DNA of 22,070 nucleotides from a virus: positions 1 to 22,070 of the IMG/VR virus record IMGVR_UViG_3300032223_001703, one strand, 5' to 3'. The translations under genes and the position numbers were made by a program. The notes beneath the pieces were generated by a model. The model was given only the letters and a program-made list of their open reading frames with translations, ran no database searches and was not told the origin of the DNA. Numbering within the stretch: the first letter of the stretch is position 1; each line of letters starts with the position of its first letter. Positions 12,980 to 21,713 of this stretch are shown in pieces.

Positions 12980-15900
12980 TTATGCCGCACCTGCGCGAGC
13001 GAATGTTTGTTGTTGTAAAATATAACTACTTGTTGGTGTATTAGTTAAAGTATAGCTATTTGTTGAAGTAGTATAATCAACAGTTATTTTATATAATACT
13101 CCATTTGCGAATAAATTGAAACCGCCACTAGTAAAGTTAAATGAATAAAAAGCAAGTCCTGAAGTTGTATAAGTTATAACATTTTGAGGTGTTCCTGTAG
13201 GGGTTGTTGTGTTATTTCCACTAAATTGAATAATAGTTAAATTACCACTAGAAACTGCTGGCATATTAGTGTAAGTATTTCCTACAATATCATAATCTTG
13301 GTCAGGCACTACAGTTCCATTTAAAAATGGTAACTCATAACCTGAATTAAATTGCCAAGTAGTAGGTGTATAAGTTGATGCTGAAGTTAATGTAGTTTCA
13401 AATCTACTAAATACAGGGTAGCTTGAACCTGAAGCTCTATAAGTATATATATTATTGCCTATTGAAGCGGTTATTGCACCTGTAAAAGTAATAGTGCGAG
13501 TTGTATAATTAACAGTTGAAACAGTATAAGTTGTAGGTGTGCCACTATTACTAAATGTCATTAAATCGCCAGCATTAATGTATTGATAAGGCATACCTGA
13601 AGCATTCCAAACTATACTTGAAGCACCTACTGTTGCTACTTGTAAATGCGTATTATCATAAAAAGCACCGCTTGATATTGCTCTCATTGAAACAATAGTA
13701 ATAATGTTATTTAAAGTAGCACCTACGCTTAAAGTAACTGTGCCTGTCGCGCCACTTGTATCTGTATATTCTGTTGAGCTTAATAAACAACCATTTGAAA
13801 ATACTAAACATTGTCCTGAAATATAAGTAGAATTTCTTGTTACACTAAATACAGTTTGTCCGCTTGTTGCAGTAAAATTATCAACAGTCATATAAAAATT
13901 ATCAGGTGTCGTAAATCCTACCACTCGACCATAAATATCAACAGTAATAGTTGCGGCTGATCCTGTGTAAGTAACAGGTCCACCAAAATCTAGGAATTGA
14001 TCTAAAGATGCAATTAATTGACCATTATCAGTATTTATAATCTTTACTTGTCCTGTGCCTGAAGTTGTAGTTCCTGTTTTAATAATTTGTCCTGTGCCTA
14101 CATCTAAATCAATAATGTTTGTGCCATTGGGTAAAGCTGACCATAATCTAGGATCAAAGTCTGCAATAGTTGTTGGAACAAAAGCGCCTGTGCCTGAAGC
14201 ATAATCAGCAAAATCAGTATCAAAACTAAACTTTCGACCTGTTCTGTTTATATAAACAAGATATTTATTAGTGCCAAAAGATGGATCAGCTAAATACCAT
14301 TTATAAACTGCTGGATCAGTTTGTGGTGTAGTTGATGATTGATTTGCTAATCCATAATAAAGTCTGCCTGTAGGGCTTAAACTAAAGTTACTTGTGCCTG
14401 TAATGTTGTCAGCATAAGCCACAGATAAATATCTTTCTGTATATTGAAATGTTGTTGGTCGCCATCTTAAAATTGTTGATGCTAAAGAATAATGACTTGA
14501 TGCAAGATTATTAACCATACGAGAAAAGAAATACCAATTTCCTGCTGGTATATTAAATAATTGAACATCAGGCATAAATGTATCAACAACATAAGGAACG
14601 CCTGCTGGTTGCACTTCTGTTGTGCCTGCAAATATAAGTTGACTTGCGGTTGGGTATTGATAAGCAGAATAATAAATTTCAGCATATTCGGATATGCCCG
14701 CGCTTGAAGTTTGTATTTGTATTGAAAATGCAGGGTTTGTAGCAGAAGGATATTGAGCAATAACAACAGGCGGATAAACTGTGCCAAAAGTTGTAGGGCT
14801 TGGAAGTCCTGTATTATCAGCAGGTGTAAATTGAGTAACATTATAATCATCATAAACCGCAGGATTATATTCGGATAAACTTAATGTTGCAGTTACAGTT
14901 CCGTTTTCACCAAATTTTTCAACTACTTTTAATATTCTAAATAATTTAGCTGACCAGCCATAATTGACATTAGTAACTGTAACAATATCGCCTGCTTCTA
15001 GTTCAAGTCCAATATAGTTAATTTCGCATTGAATTTGTAAATCTTCTCTAGCGGCTTCAAGCATTCTATTAGCAATATATTGAGCCGTTACAGAATTATT
15101 AGTTAAATAAAGACTAACTGATTGTTTATTAACAGGTTCATTAGGAAATAAAAGACTAGGATTTAATTCTGCTAAATCAAAAGTTGCCGCATTAAATGAA
15201 TCTTGTTGAGTGCCATCAGGAAATTTTGTTTCAATAATATTAAACGAGTTTGCAATATCAATAGGGCTAATAGATATAGGTCCAAGAATATTACTATCAT
15301 TAATATCCATAGCTACAGAATAAGTTGAGCTTTGAACAATAACACCCCAAAGACCTGTAATCTCATTATATTTAACCAAACAATCACAACAATCTGCCAT
15401 TGACTGAATATTTTTCATTATTTTTTGAGCAGTATCTAAAGTGCCATTAAATTCAAATCGTTTAGTAGTTGCTGAACCACCACCGTAAGGCGTATAAGTT
15501 ATAACTGTATTTGAATAAGTATTAAGTGCTGTAAGGCTTGTTGTATCAATATTTGCTAATGGTATTGCCGCACCATAACGAGTAGAAGTTAAATAATCTA
15601 AAAAGCAATCGCCTGGAGCTTTTCTTGCATTAGTTAATTCAAAATTAGTAGCTTGAAGTCCTACAAGATTTCTTGATTGAGAATATTGAAGTTGAATAAT
15701 TGCAAAAGCACAATTAGTCATTTTTTTATTACTATCCCATGTATAAGTAAGATTGGGATCACTCATAACTGTTATAGCTGATTTTGCCGTATTAGAAGGA
15801 TTGTATGATCCATTTTTATAAAGATATATATTCATATATCCTAATATATCTTGAGTTTCGCTTGTGCTTGGATCGTAAAGTCCTGTTACTTTAGTTAAAT

Positions 15901-16273
15901 CAACATTATCAAAAATACATTTTTTACCACCCCAATATACATCACCAAAAGTTATAGTGTCGGGTGTTCCGCCTGTTTCTGTATTAGTTACTTCACACAA
16001 AGAAAAAACATAATAAAGAGTTTGATTGTCAGTAGTAATAGAAAGGTCTGTGATAATACCGCCTGTCCAAGCATGACCATAGATTACAGGAAGTTTATTG
16101 TCCCCAGCAGGCGGAGTTTGAGCGCGAGAGCCAGGATTAGGTTCGGGTTGTTGAGCGGCTTGACTAGGCGGACTAGGTGCAAGTAATTTAGATAAAATAG
16201 CACTAGCCACCATCTGAATAGCAAAACTAATCGGATTAAATGCTGAAAATGCACTTATGATTTTATCTACCAT
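12980..16273 (-). CDS. tail tip / host-specificity protein (lambda J-like)
   Basis: A 1097-aa tail-tip attachment protein. It starts with a hydrophobic helix (IISAFSAFNPISFAIQMVAS), then a Pro/Gln-rich linker ending PGSRAQTPPAGDNKLPVIYG (about 47-66), and continues GHAWTGGIITDLSITTDNQTLYYVFSLCEVT, the usual beginning of J-like proteins. The middle carries the hub domain, with CDCLVKYNEITGLWGVIV and LELEAGDIVTVTNVNYGWSAKLFRI. The C-terminal half is beta-rich and Thr/Ser-rich, probably fibronectin-like and tip domains. Lambda J recognises the receptor and anchors the tail tip. The position after the L-like gene and before the fibre genes agrees. It overlaps the GNAT gene by 11 bases. Confidence 0.88.
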   Translation of the reverse strand: MVDKIISAFSAFNPISFAIQMVASAILSKLLAPSPPSQAAQQPEPNPGSRAQTPPAGDNKLPVIYGHAWTGGIITDLSITTDNQTLYYVFSLCEVTNTETGGTPDTITFGDVYWGGKKCIFDNVDLTKVTGLYDPSTSETQDILGYMNIYLYKNGSYNPSNTAKSAITVMSDPNLTYTWDSNKKMTNCAFAIIQLQYSQSRNLVGLQATNFELTNARKAPGDCFLDYLTSTRYGAAIPLANIDTTSLTALNTYSNTVITYTPYGGGSATTKRFEFNGTLDTAQKIMKNIQSMADCCDCLVKYNEITGLWGVIVQSSTYSVAMDINDSNILGPISISPIDIANSFNIIETKFPDGTQQDSFNAATFDLAELNPSLLFPNEPVNKQSVSLYLTNNSVTAQYIANRMLEAAREDLQIQCEINYIGLELEAGDIVTVTNVNYGWSAKLFRILKVVEKFGENGTVTATLSLSEYNPAVYDDYNVTQFTPADNTGLPSPTTFGTVYPPVVIAQYPSATNPAFSIQIQTSSAGISEYAEIYYSAYQYPTASQLIFAGTTEVQPAGVPYVVDTFMPDVQLFNIPAGNWYFFSRMVNNLASSHYSLASTILRWRPTTFQYTERYLSVAYADNITGTSNFSLSPTGRLYYGLANQSSTTPQTDPAVYKWYLADPSFGTNKYLVYINRTGRKFSFDTDFADYASGTGAFVPTTIADFDPRLWSALPNGTNIIDLDVGTGQIIKTGTTTSGTGQVKIINTDNGQLIASLDQFLDFGGPVTYTGSAATITVDIYGRVVGFTTPDNFYMTVDNFTATSGQTVFSVTRNSTYISGQCLVFSNGCLLSSTEYTDTSGATGTVTLSVGATLNNIITIVSMRAISSGAFYDNTHLQVATVGASSIVWNASGMPYQYINAGDLMTFSNSGTPTTYTVSTVNYTTRTITFTGAITASIGNNIYTYRASGSSYPVFSRFETTLTSASTYTPTTWQFNSGYELPFLNGTVVPDQDYDIVGNTYTNMPAVSSGNLTIIQFSGNNTTTPTGTPQNVITYTTSGLAFYSFNFTSGGFNLFANGVLYKITVDYTTSTNSYTLTNTPTSSYILQQQTFARAGAA

Positions 16274-16697
16274 TATTCACTCGCCAAAGATTTTGTGTTT
16301 TAATCATTCCAAATTTTTCTAAATTAGTATCACCATAAGAGCCTATAATGGCTTCAGATATCTCGCCATCATAAAGCATACAATCAGCTATTCTTGCATA
16401 TTCTTTAATTAATCTAACTAACAATATTTTACTTCTACTGTGCATTAAAATTTCTTGTAATTGATATATACCTTTACACCAAATACATTCTATTTTTACT
16501 GCTATTAATATTCCCGTTTGTTCCTCATCAATTAATATAAAACCTTGTCCTGCTATTATATTTGTAATGAGTTGCATTACATGATTTCTTGACCATTTTA
16601 TAGGATCATGCGCCATTGGATTATTAGATTGGATCGCAAAATCTTTTATTAAGTCTATTATCTTGTCTATATCGTATTTGTTAGCTTGTCTTATCAA
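16263..16697 (-). CDS. GNAT-like N-acetyltransferase, degenerate
   Basis: A 144-aa protein with the GNAT opening (IRQANKYDIDKIIDLIKDFA) and central strands (GQGFILIDEEQTGILIAVKI). The acetyl-CoA pyrophosphate loop (usually R/Q-x-x-G-x-G/A) is not clear: the matching place reads ILMHSRSKILLVRLIKEYA, without the glycines. The fold may persist without catalysis. The start is TTG, overlapping the previous stop as TTGA; the next in-frame ATG (residue 28) would remove the conserved N-terminus. It lies where lambda-type tails carry the K/I genes. Confidence 0.6.
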   Translation of the reverse strand: MIRQANKYDIDKIIDLIKDFAIQSNNPMAHDPIKWSRNHVMQLITNIIAGQGFILIDEEQTGILIAVKIECIWCKGIYQLQEILMHSRSKILLVRLIKEYARIADCMLYDGEISEAIIGSYGDTNLEKFGMIKTQNLWRVNNGR

Positions 16698-17326
16698 CTT
16701 CTATAAACGCTTGGATCACGATCCCTACCAAAGAAATAATTAATATTTTGAATGACAGAAACTCTATCCATTGAAGTATCTGTAGGTGTAAAAAATTGCC
16801 ATGAGTTATTATTGGTATATCTGCCTGCGGTTCTGTTTTGTAGAATAATTTGTATGCTTGATGCGCTTACATTAATTGCGCCATAATACATTCTTGCTTC
16901 TTCAAACCATTGCTCTGTAATATTAAATGAATTGACATAGCCTGTAAAAAACTTATAAAGACCGCCTGTGCCGCCTGTAGTTATAAGCTCATTATTGTCA
17001 TCAAAAAATCCATGCCACATTTCAACAAGAGAACCTTTAATTTTATTGCTTAATACCCAACCTAATTCGGCAGTATTAATACCCACTAAAGTAATTGAAG
17101 TTTCATTTGCGGTTGATTTAATATCTCGTTGAACATCGCCTACTTTAACCAATGCGCCTAGCGCATCAAAAGGCTCGGCATCAACGGCAGGAATTGTAAG
17201 TGCGGAAGGAGTAGAAGCTAAACGATATATAACAGTATCACCCAAAGCATCTTGAGTAGTAACGCGAATAAAATCCGCCATTCTAATATTATTCGTATTT
17301 TGTAGTGGTGTTATATTGTTTGACAT
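16694..17326 (-). CDS. minor tail protein, tail-tip (lambda L-like position, DUF2163-like)
   Basis: A 210-aa beta-rich protein: MADFIRVTTQDALGDTVIYR, then ALTIPAVDAEPFDALGALVK, VGDVQRDIKSTANETSITLV, GSLVEMWHGFFDDNNELITT and LYKFFTGYVNSFNITEQWFE. The strand pattern with VGDVQRDIKST...ITL and W.GFFD..G fits tail-tip proteins of the DUF2163/lambda L sort; homology to L itself is uncertain. It overlaps the gene before it by one base and the GNAT gene after it by four. Confidence 0.65.
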   Translation of the reverse strand: MSNNITPLQNTNNIRMADFIRVTTQDALGDTVIYRLASTPSALTIPAVDAEPFDALGALVKVGDVQRDIKSTANETSITLVGINTAELGWVLSNKIKGSLVEMWHGFFDDNNELITTGGTGGLYKFFTGYVNSFNITEQWFEEARMYYGAINVSASSIQIILQNRTAGRYTNNNSWQFFTPTDTSMDRVSVIQNINYFFGRDRDPSVYRS

Positions 17327-18009
17327 TATAAAACCGCTTCTATTGCCTTAAATGTGCCATTCCATTGAATGAATGAATCATTAGTCATAGGGATAAGAAC
17401 ATAGTTAGGATATTGCTGAAGAATTACAGGAAATGTAACACCTGTAAATGTTGATCCACCAATAGATTGCGTAGTGCCATATTGACCAATCACCGCATTC
17501 ATAGGGCTTAAAAGTGTAGTCATAATAGTTCTGTGAACAGGAATATTAACTGTAGAGCCTGATCCTCTTTGAACATTAGCAGTTGCTATATATGCATATC
17601 TACCAATTTGTAAAAAATCACCTATTTTCACAATGTATTTTGTTGAAGTAATTGATGGTAAAGAACCTAATACAATAGTTTTATTTGCTGATGATGTTTG
17701 ATATTGACAAGCGCCAATTTGAGCTGATGTCATATCACCTTGATAATAAATATAATTAGCCCAACCTGTAGTTCCAAAATTAAGATATTGTTCGTATTCA
17801 CGATCAGTCGCTCTTAATGATGATAGCAATTGTCTATTTTGAGAATACAAAAGATAATTCATAGGCTTCATATCAAAGCCAAAAGGTTGCACACCAATAA
17901 TTTCAGAAGTAGAAATTCTTTGATTTCGACTCATCATTTGACCAATAAATCTTTGATCGTTAATACCTACGGATTCAGCTATGGAAAGGATTGTATTTAA
18001 AGTAGCCAT
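17326..18009 (-). CDS. tail protein between tape measure and tip (lambda M-like position)
   Basis: A 227-aa protein directly after the tape measure gene (3 bases between them). It has a short helical N-terminus (MATLNTILSIAESVGINDQR), then mostly beta strands: KPMNYLLYSQNRQLLSSLRA, TTGWANYIYYQGDMTSAQIG, VKIGDFLQIGRYAYIATANV and TVNIPVHRTIM. The VKIGDFLQIGRYAYIAT-type strand pair is seen in distal-tail-like proteins. Assignment as a distal tail / M-like component is by position. CGAGATAATAT precedes the ATG. Confidence 0.6.
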   Translation of the reverse strand: MATLNTILSIAESVGINDQRFIGQMMSRNQRISTSEIIGVQPFGFDMKPMNYLLYSQNRQLLSSLRATDREYEQYLNFGTTGWANYIYYQGDMTSAQIGACQYQTSSANKTIVLGSLPSITSTKYIVKIGDFLQIGRYAYIATANVQRGSGSTVNIPVHRTIMTTLLSPMNAVIGQYGTTQSIGGSTFTGVTFPVILQQYPNYVLIPMTNDSFIQWNGTFKAIEAVL

Positions 18010-18012
18010 ATA

Positions 18013-20061
18013 TTATCTCGATTGTGGAAGTCCGCGTTGAGCTGATTGATTAGCCGCCCATACACCTTGTTTATTTTTAGACAAAAATTGTAAACCTGAC
18101 TGTGTGTCAATAGCACTCATGTTGGCAATGTAAGGACCATTATAAACGATTTGTGGTTGATTTTGTCCCATCATTTGATTGGAATTTGTATTAGATACAA
18201 TTTTACCTGATTGATTAGGTATAAACATTTCAGGACCATTCTCGCCTACCATTGAAGGTTGTCCAGCATTAATATCATTACCACCTGCTGAATGCAATAA
18301 TGAAGGAATATAAAGATCACCTAATGATGAATTTACACCTGCCGTTGATAATGCACCGCCACCACCACCAAATACTCCACTAATTAAGCTACTAAAAAAA
18401 TCACCACTACCACCAAATAATCCCATAATAGATTTAGCCGCCGCTTGCGCTTGTATGCGCGCTATTTCGTGAATAATAGATTGAGCAAAAGATTTAAAGT
18501 TAAGTTTACCTGTTTCAAAAAAGGTTGTTAAAGTATCTTCAAGACTTTTTGCCATGTTATTAAATGCTTGAGCCGCTTGCTCACCTGTTTTTTGTGAATC
18601 ATTCATATATTGTTGATAAGCATTTTTCCAACCTTCAACAAAATTAGTTTGTATTTCTTTTTGTTTATCAGCTAAAGCAAGCTCATCAACATAAGTTTGT
18701 TTTGCTAAATCTCTGCGCTCTGCATAAAGTTGATTAATAAGTTTTAATTCGTGACCTTCCTTACCTTTAATTGCTCCAGCTTGTTCTGATTTTAATGAAG
18801 CTATTTGTTGTTCATATTTAAGCTGAATTTCTCTTTGTTGAGTAGTGTATTGATCAACATTATATGCATCAAGTTTAATTTGTGTGCTTTGTTTTTCAAA
18901 GTCAATTTTTTGAGATTCAAGTTTAATTTGAGCGTTTAATTGTCCATAAAGTCTATCATTAAGTTCTGCAAGCTTTTTAGCATTTTCAATTTTATCTGAA
19001 TCAGCTTGAGCTTTTTTAACATCTATTAAATTACCTTTATCTCCTACTTTGACATCGCCTTTAGTAAGCGCAAGATCAAGTTGCCCCATTTCCCCTTTAT
19101 TTAAGTCTTTAGAATAAAGAGCTGATACAAGTGCAATAACATAAGGATTAGAAGCAAATTTAATAATTTTATCTAAAAATGGACTAACGCCTAAACCTGT
19201 AATTGCAAAATCTTCAAGTTTTTTAATTGCGTAATATAATTCACCTATTGCTGCAGTAGTGCTTAAAATACCTTTAATAACAAGATAACTACCTATAGCT
19301 TCAAGAGCCATTCTAAAAGCATCAACACTAATTATAAAATTACCATTACCTGTAAATTTAGAAATAATGTCACCAAATGCAAGTGTAAGATTTTGCATTG
19401 ATGTTTTTAATTGATCATCAATTGCCGCTAAACGAGCAACTGCTTTTTCTTGTTCATAATATTTATCAGTTACTTGTCCTAAATTATCTAGGAACGATTG
19501 CGCACCAAATGTTTTACCACCTTTACCTAAAAATTCTTGAGTAAATTGAGAGCGTTTATATTGATCATCAACTGAAGCAATACCTTGAGCCAATCTTTTA
19601 AATGCATCTTCAGGTTTAAGCCCTACAAGCTCTTTTAAGCTTATATGCATTTGATTTAAATGATTAATTAATTGTGTGTTATTACCTGTTTGAGCTTCAG
19701 CAATTTTGCTATAAACAGAAGCCATAACTTTGCCTGTAGCTTCAGCCGCCACACCTGACATTTCAAGTGCCGCTCTATATTCAAGCAATTTATGAATAGA
19801 TATTCCAAAAGCATCTGCCATATCTTGCACTTCACGAGATAAAGCAAAAGCTTGTTGCGTAAGTGTTGCAATGCCTATACCTGTAAGATTAAAGCTACCA
19901 GCAAAAGAACCAAACATTCTTTGAACAACATTAAGCTCTTTACCTAAATTGTTAAATGCAGTTTGTAAGTCTTTAGCTTGCTTTTTAGCTTTGTTAGTAG
20001 CTTGATCCCATTCTACTGTAACAAGCCCTAATTTAACGCTTAATGAACCAATGGTTGCCAT
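18013..20061 (-). CDS. tail tape measure protein
   Basis: A 682-aa helical protein. The N-terminus (MATIGSLSVKLGLVTVEWDQ, then ATNKAKKQAKDLQTAFNNLG) and residues 75-180 (LSREVQDMADAFGISIHKLL, EYRAALEMSG, LVGLKPEDAFKRLAQGIASV) are typical of phage tape measures. Hydrophobic helices occur at about 250-275 and 300-320. Residues 350-470 form a long charged helical or coiled region. The lambda-H-like C-terminal part (GKLNFKSFAQSIIHEIARIQ, then AQAAAKSIMGLFGG) is at about 505-540, ending in a glycine-rich tail. At about 1.5 angstrom per residue the tail would be near 100 nm. It sets tail length and is ejected with the DNA. Confidence 0.92.
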   Translation of the reverse strand: MATIGSLSVKLGLVTVEWDQATNKAKKQAKDLQTAFNNLGKELNVVQRMFGSFAGSFNLTGIGIATLTQQAFALSREVQDMADAFGISIHKLLEYRAALEMSGVAAEATGKVMASVYSKIAEAQTGNNTQLINHLNQMHISLKELVGLKPEDAFKRLAQGIASVDDQYKRSQFTQEFLGKGGKTFGAQSFLDNLGQVTDKYYEQEKAVARLAAIDDQLKTSMQNLTLAFGDIISKFTGNGNFIISVDAFRMALEAIGSYLVIKGILSTTAAIGELYYAIKKLEDFAITGLGVSPFLDKIIKFASNPYVIALVSALYSKDLNKGEMGQLDLALTKGDVKVGDKGNLIDVKKAQADSDKIENAKKLAELNDRLYGQLNAQIKLESQKIDFEKQSTQIKLDAYNVDQYTTQQREIQLKYEQQIASLKSEQAGAIKGKEGHELKLINQLYAERRDLAKQTYVDELALADKQKEIQTNFVEGWKNAYQQYMNDSQKTGEQAAQAFNNMAKSLEDTLTTFFETGKLNFKSFAQSIIHEIARIQAQAAAKSIMGLFGGSGDFFSSLISGVFGGGGGALSTAGVNSSLGDLYIPSLLHSAGGNDINAGQPSMVGENGPEMFIPNQSGKIVSNTNSNQMMGQNQPQIVYNGPYIANMSAIDTQSGLQFLSKNKQGVWAANQSAQRGLPQSR

Positions 20062-20573
20062 TATGCTTTGCCTTCACCAATCTTGTTAATTTGAATCATT
20101 AAAGCTTGACCTAATCTAGTTTGAATTTTTTGAATATTATTATTAAGAGCAGGACGCAAAAATTCATGTTTAGGTGTTTTTTTGTTACCAAACTCGTTTG
20201 AAATACCTACAGGGCGTTTTTTAGTCCAATAAGATTGAAATTTACCTTTTTTATTTAAGATAGTTTCTAAAACAGAATCATCTCTAATAGGGCTTGAGGT
20301 TACACGCGCGATATAAGATTCACCTAAATAGGTTACTGAAGCTTTATCACGCATTTGAGGACGATGAGCTTTCATATAAATATGATCAGCTAATTGACCT
20401 GTTGATTTAGGTGCATATACTTTAGCATCTTGCAAAACAGGCTCCATAGCGTAAAGCATAACATTGCGCCAAATGCGATCAGTTTTAGTTTTACCAATTT
20501 CATCACGCAACTCGTCCATGCGTTTAAAAAGATTTTCAAATCCTGTTATATTTGCTTGATAATCAATTGACAT
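20061..20573 (-). CDS. HK97 gp10-like tail completion protein
   Basis: A 170-aa protein: ITGFENLFKRMDELRDEIGK, then ARVTSSPIRDD and a middle DAKVYAPKSTGQLADHIYMK, which is the AK..aP..TG.L...I signature of the HK97 gp10 family. GISNEFGNKKTPKHEFLRPA near the end matches the YV.FG...tp..pFmrPA signature. Family members join head and tail or cap the tail tube during assembly. It normally lies before the major tail protein, whereas here it sits between chaperone and tape measure. It overlaps the neighbours by one base on each side. Confidence 0.85.
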   Translation of the reverse strand: MSIDYQANITGFENLFKRMDELRDEIGKTKTDRIWRNVMLYAMEPVLQDAKVYAPKSTGQLADHIYMKAHRPQMRDKASVTYLGESYIARVTSSPIRDDSVLETILNKKGKFQSYWTKKRPVGISNEFGNKKTPKHEFLRPALNNNIQKIQTRLGQALMIQINKIGEGKA

Positions 20574-20884
20574 TATTTTTTAAATCTATCCATTTTAAAA
20601 TTAGGTGCTTGCGTCATAAATAACAATAATGAGTTATTAACGCTATTATCCTCAACATCAGGGTTAATAGAATAATTGTCAATCCACGGGAAGATTTCAC
20701 TTGATTTATAAGCTCGCGTATTGGGTGCGCGCATATAATTGTAAAGAGCGGTTGTAATAGGTGTTAATGCATTGTATATAGCTTTATTACCTAATAAGCC
20801 ATCAGCATACATAACCTGTAGCTCCGCAAACAGTTCCTCATCCAATGAATTAATGTATTGTTCTGTATGACCATTAAAAATCAT
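20573..20884 (-). CDS. T-like domain of the tail assembly chaperone (read by -1 frameshift)
   Basis: A 103-aa reading frame following the G-like gene: MIFNGHTEQYINSLDEELFAE, then VMYADGLLGNKAIYNALTPI, TTALYNYMRAPNTRAYKSSE. It has no convincing ribosome site (ACGGCGGCA before ATG). The frame is open upstream of its ATG without stop to the A9 run at 20921-20929, and it is the -1 frame of the G-like gene. It is therefore most likely made as the C-terminus of a G-T fusion of about 287 aa. The T domain of lambda binds the tail tube protein during assembly. A separate product from ATG 20884 cannot be excluded. Confidence 0.75.
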   Translation of the reverse strand: MIFNGHTEQYINSLDEELFAELQVMYADGLLGNKAIYNALTPITTALYNYMRAPNTRAYKSSEIFPWIDNYSINPDVEDNSVNNSLLLFMTQAPNFKMDRFKK

Positions 20885-20889
20885 TGCCG

Positions 20890-20931
20890 CCGTTACTTGT
20901 AAACGGAGTGATTTTCTTAATTTTTTTTTAC
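20890..20931 (-). promoter_or_regulatory. programmed -1 frameshift site (A9 slippery run and hairpin)
   Basis: The last codons of the G-like gene are GTA AAA AAA AAT TAA; the A9 run occupies 20921-20929. A -1 slip at AAA AAA gives K-L-R-K-S-L-R-L-Q-V-T-A-A followed by the T-like frame, with no stop. Downstream, CCGTT (20906-20902) pairs with AACGG (20894-20890) across a 7-base loop. Confidence 0.75.
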
Positions 20932-21435
20932 ACTATCGTAAGTTGGTTTAATTGCTTTATCAATCTCATCAACTATTTTTTTAATTACTTCATCAGGAAA
21001 CTCTTGCTCAATTTGATCAAAAGTTTCATTTATAGGTTCGCCTGTTTCAGATATTAAAAGATGAAAATACTCTTCAACTTTTGTTTGCCACATTATTGAC
21101 ATTGTTGCAACACTTCTTATTGAATTGCCATCAACTATCATGTCATCATCTCGAACAATAATAAAGTCTTTATTTTTATTGATTTGTTCTAAAAATCCTT
21201 CACCGCCATCAGCGATGCTTTTTCTTACAGGTGCAGAAAGCTTATTATATAAATCTTCAATTTTATCTTTATCAGTTGCAACTATAGTTTCATTCATTAA
21301 TTCCATCTCTTGTTTAAGAGGGATTCTTACTTTTAAATCAAATTCCGCTTCATTGGCTTGAATATGAATTGTTTTTATCTTAACTTGATCTTTTACGGCA
21401 GTATATTTACTACCTAATTTGTCAGCAAACGCCAT
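20917..21435 (-). CDS. tail assembly chaperone (lambda G-like)
   Basis: A 172-aa acidic protein: MAFADKLGSKYTAVKDQVKI, then FDLKVRIPLKQEMELMNETI, GFLEQINKNKDFIIVRDDDM and QTKVEEYFHLLIS, ending with helices DEVIKKIVDEIDKAIK. The location between tail tube and tape measure and the frameshift at its end identify it as the short form of the G/GT chaperone, which coats the tape measure before tail tube polymerisation. The strong site AGAGGAGTTTGT precedes the ATG. The 3' end carries the A9 slippery run. Confidence 0.8.
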   Translation of the reverse strand: MAFADKLGSKYTAVKDQVKIKTIHIQANEAEFDLKVRIPLKQEMELMNETIVATDKDKIEDLYNKLSAPVRKSIADGGEGFLEQINKNKDFIIVRDDDMIVDGNSIRSVATMSIMWQTKVEEYFHLLISETGEPINETFDQIEQEFPDEVIKKIVDEIDKAIKPTYDSVKKN

Positions 21436-21446
21436 ACAAACTCCTC

Positions 21447-21698
21447 TTATTGTTGTGATTTAATTATTTTTTCGTATATAGCATTATTAACTCTTTGAGC
21501 GTATTCAACACACTCTTCAGGTTTTAATTTATCTGCATGAAGTTTAGCAATTTCGTGAGCTAATGCAATTCCTGTAATGCGTTGTTCAGGGAACCCAAAC
21601 CAATTCTTTTGACCAGAATTGGCTCGGTTCACTAAATAATCTAGCATTCCATTGTTAAGTAAATAACTGCTTAAATCGTTTTCTGTCTTAACTTGCAT
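21447..21698 (-). CDS. small phage protein between tail tube and chaperone genes
   Basis: An 83-aa helical protein: MQVKTENDLSSYLLNNGMLD, then YLVNRANSGQKNWFGFPEQR and LAHEIAKLHADKLKPEECVE. AAAGGATAAGATA before ATG is a strong ribosome site, as for highly made tail proteins. I do not recognise a family. Its position next to the major tail gene suggests a tail assembly role, by context only. Confidence 0.65.
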   Translation of the reverse strand: MQVKTENDLSSYLLNNGMLDYLVNRANSGQKNWFGFPEQRITGIALAHEIAKLHADKLKPEECVEYAQRVNNAIYEKIIKSQQ

Positions 21699-21713
21699 TA
21701 TCTTATCCTTTAA

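Noticed and set aside
14482-14853. 123-aa frame inside the J-like gene
   Set aside because: Same-strand shadow frame, Leu/Ile-rich low-complexity translation, no ribosome site.
21125-21361. Plus-strand 78-aa frame opposite the tail chaperone gene
   Set aside because: Antisense to a well-supported gene and shows no initiation signal.
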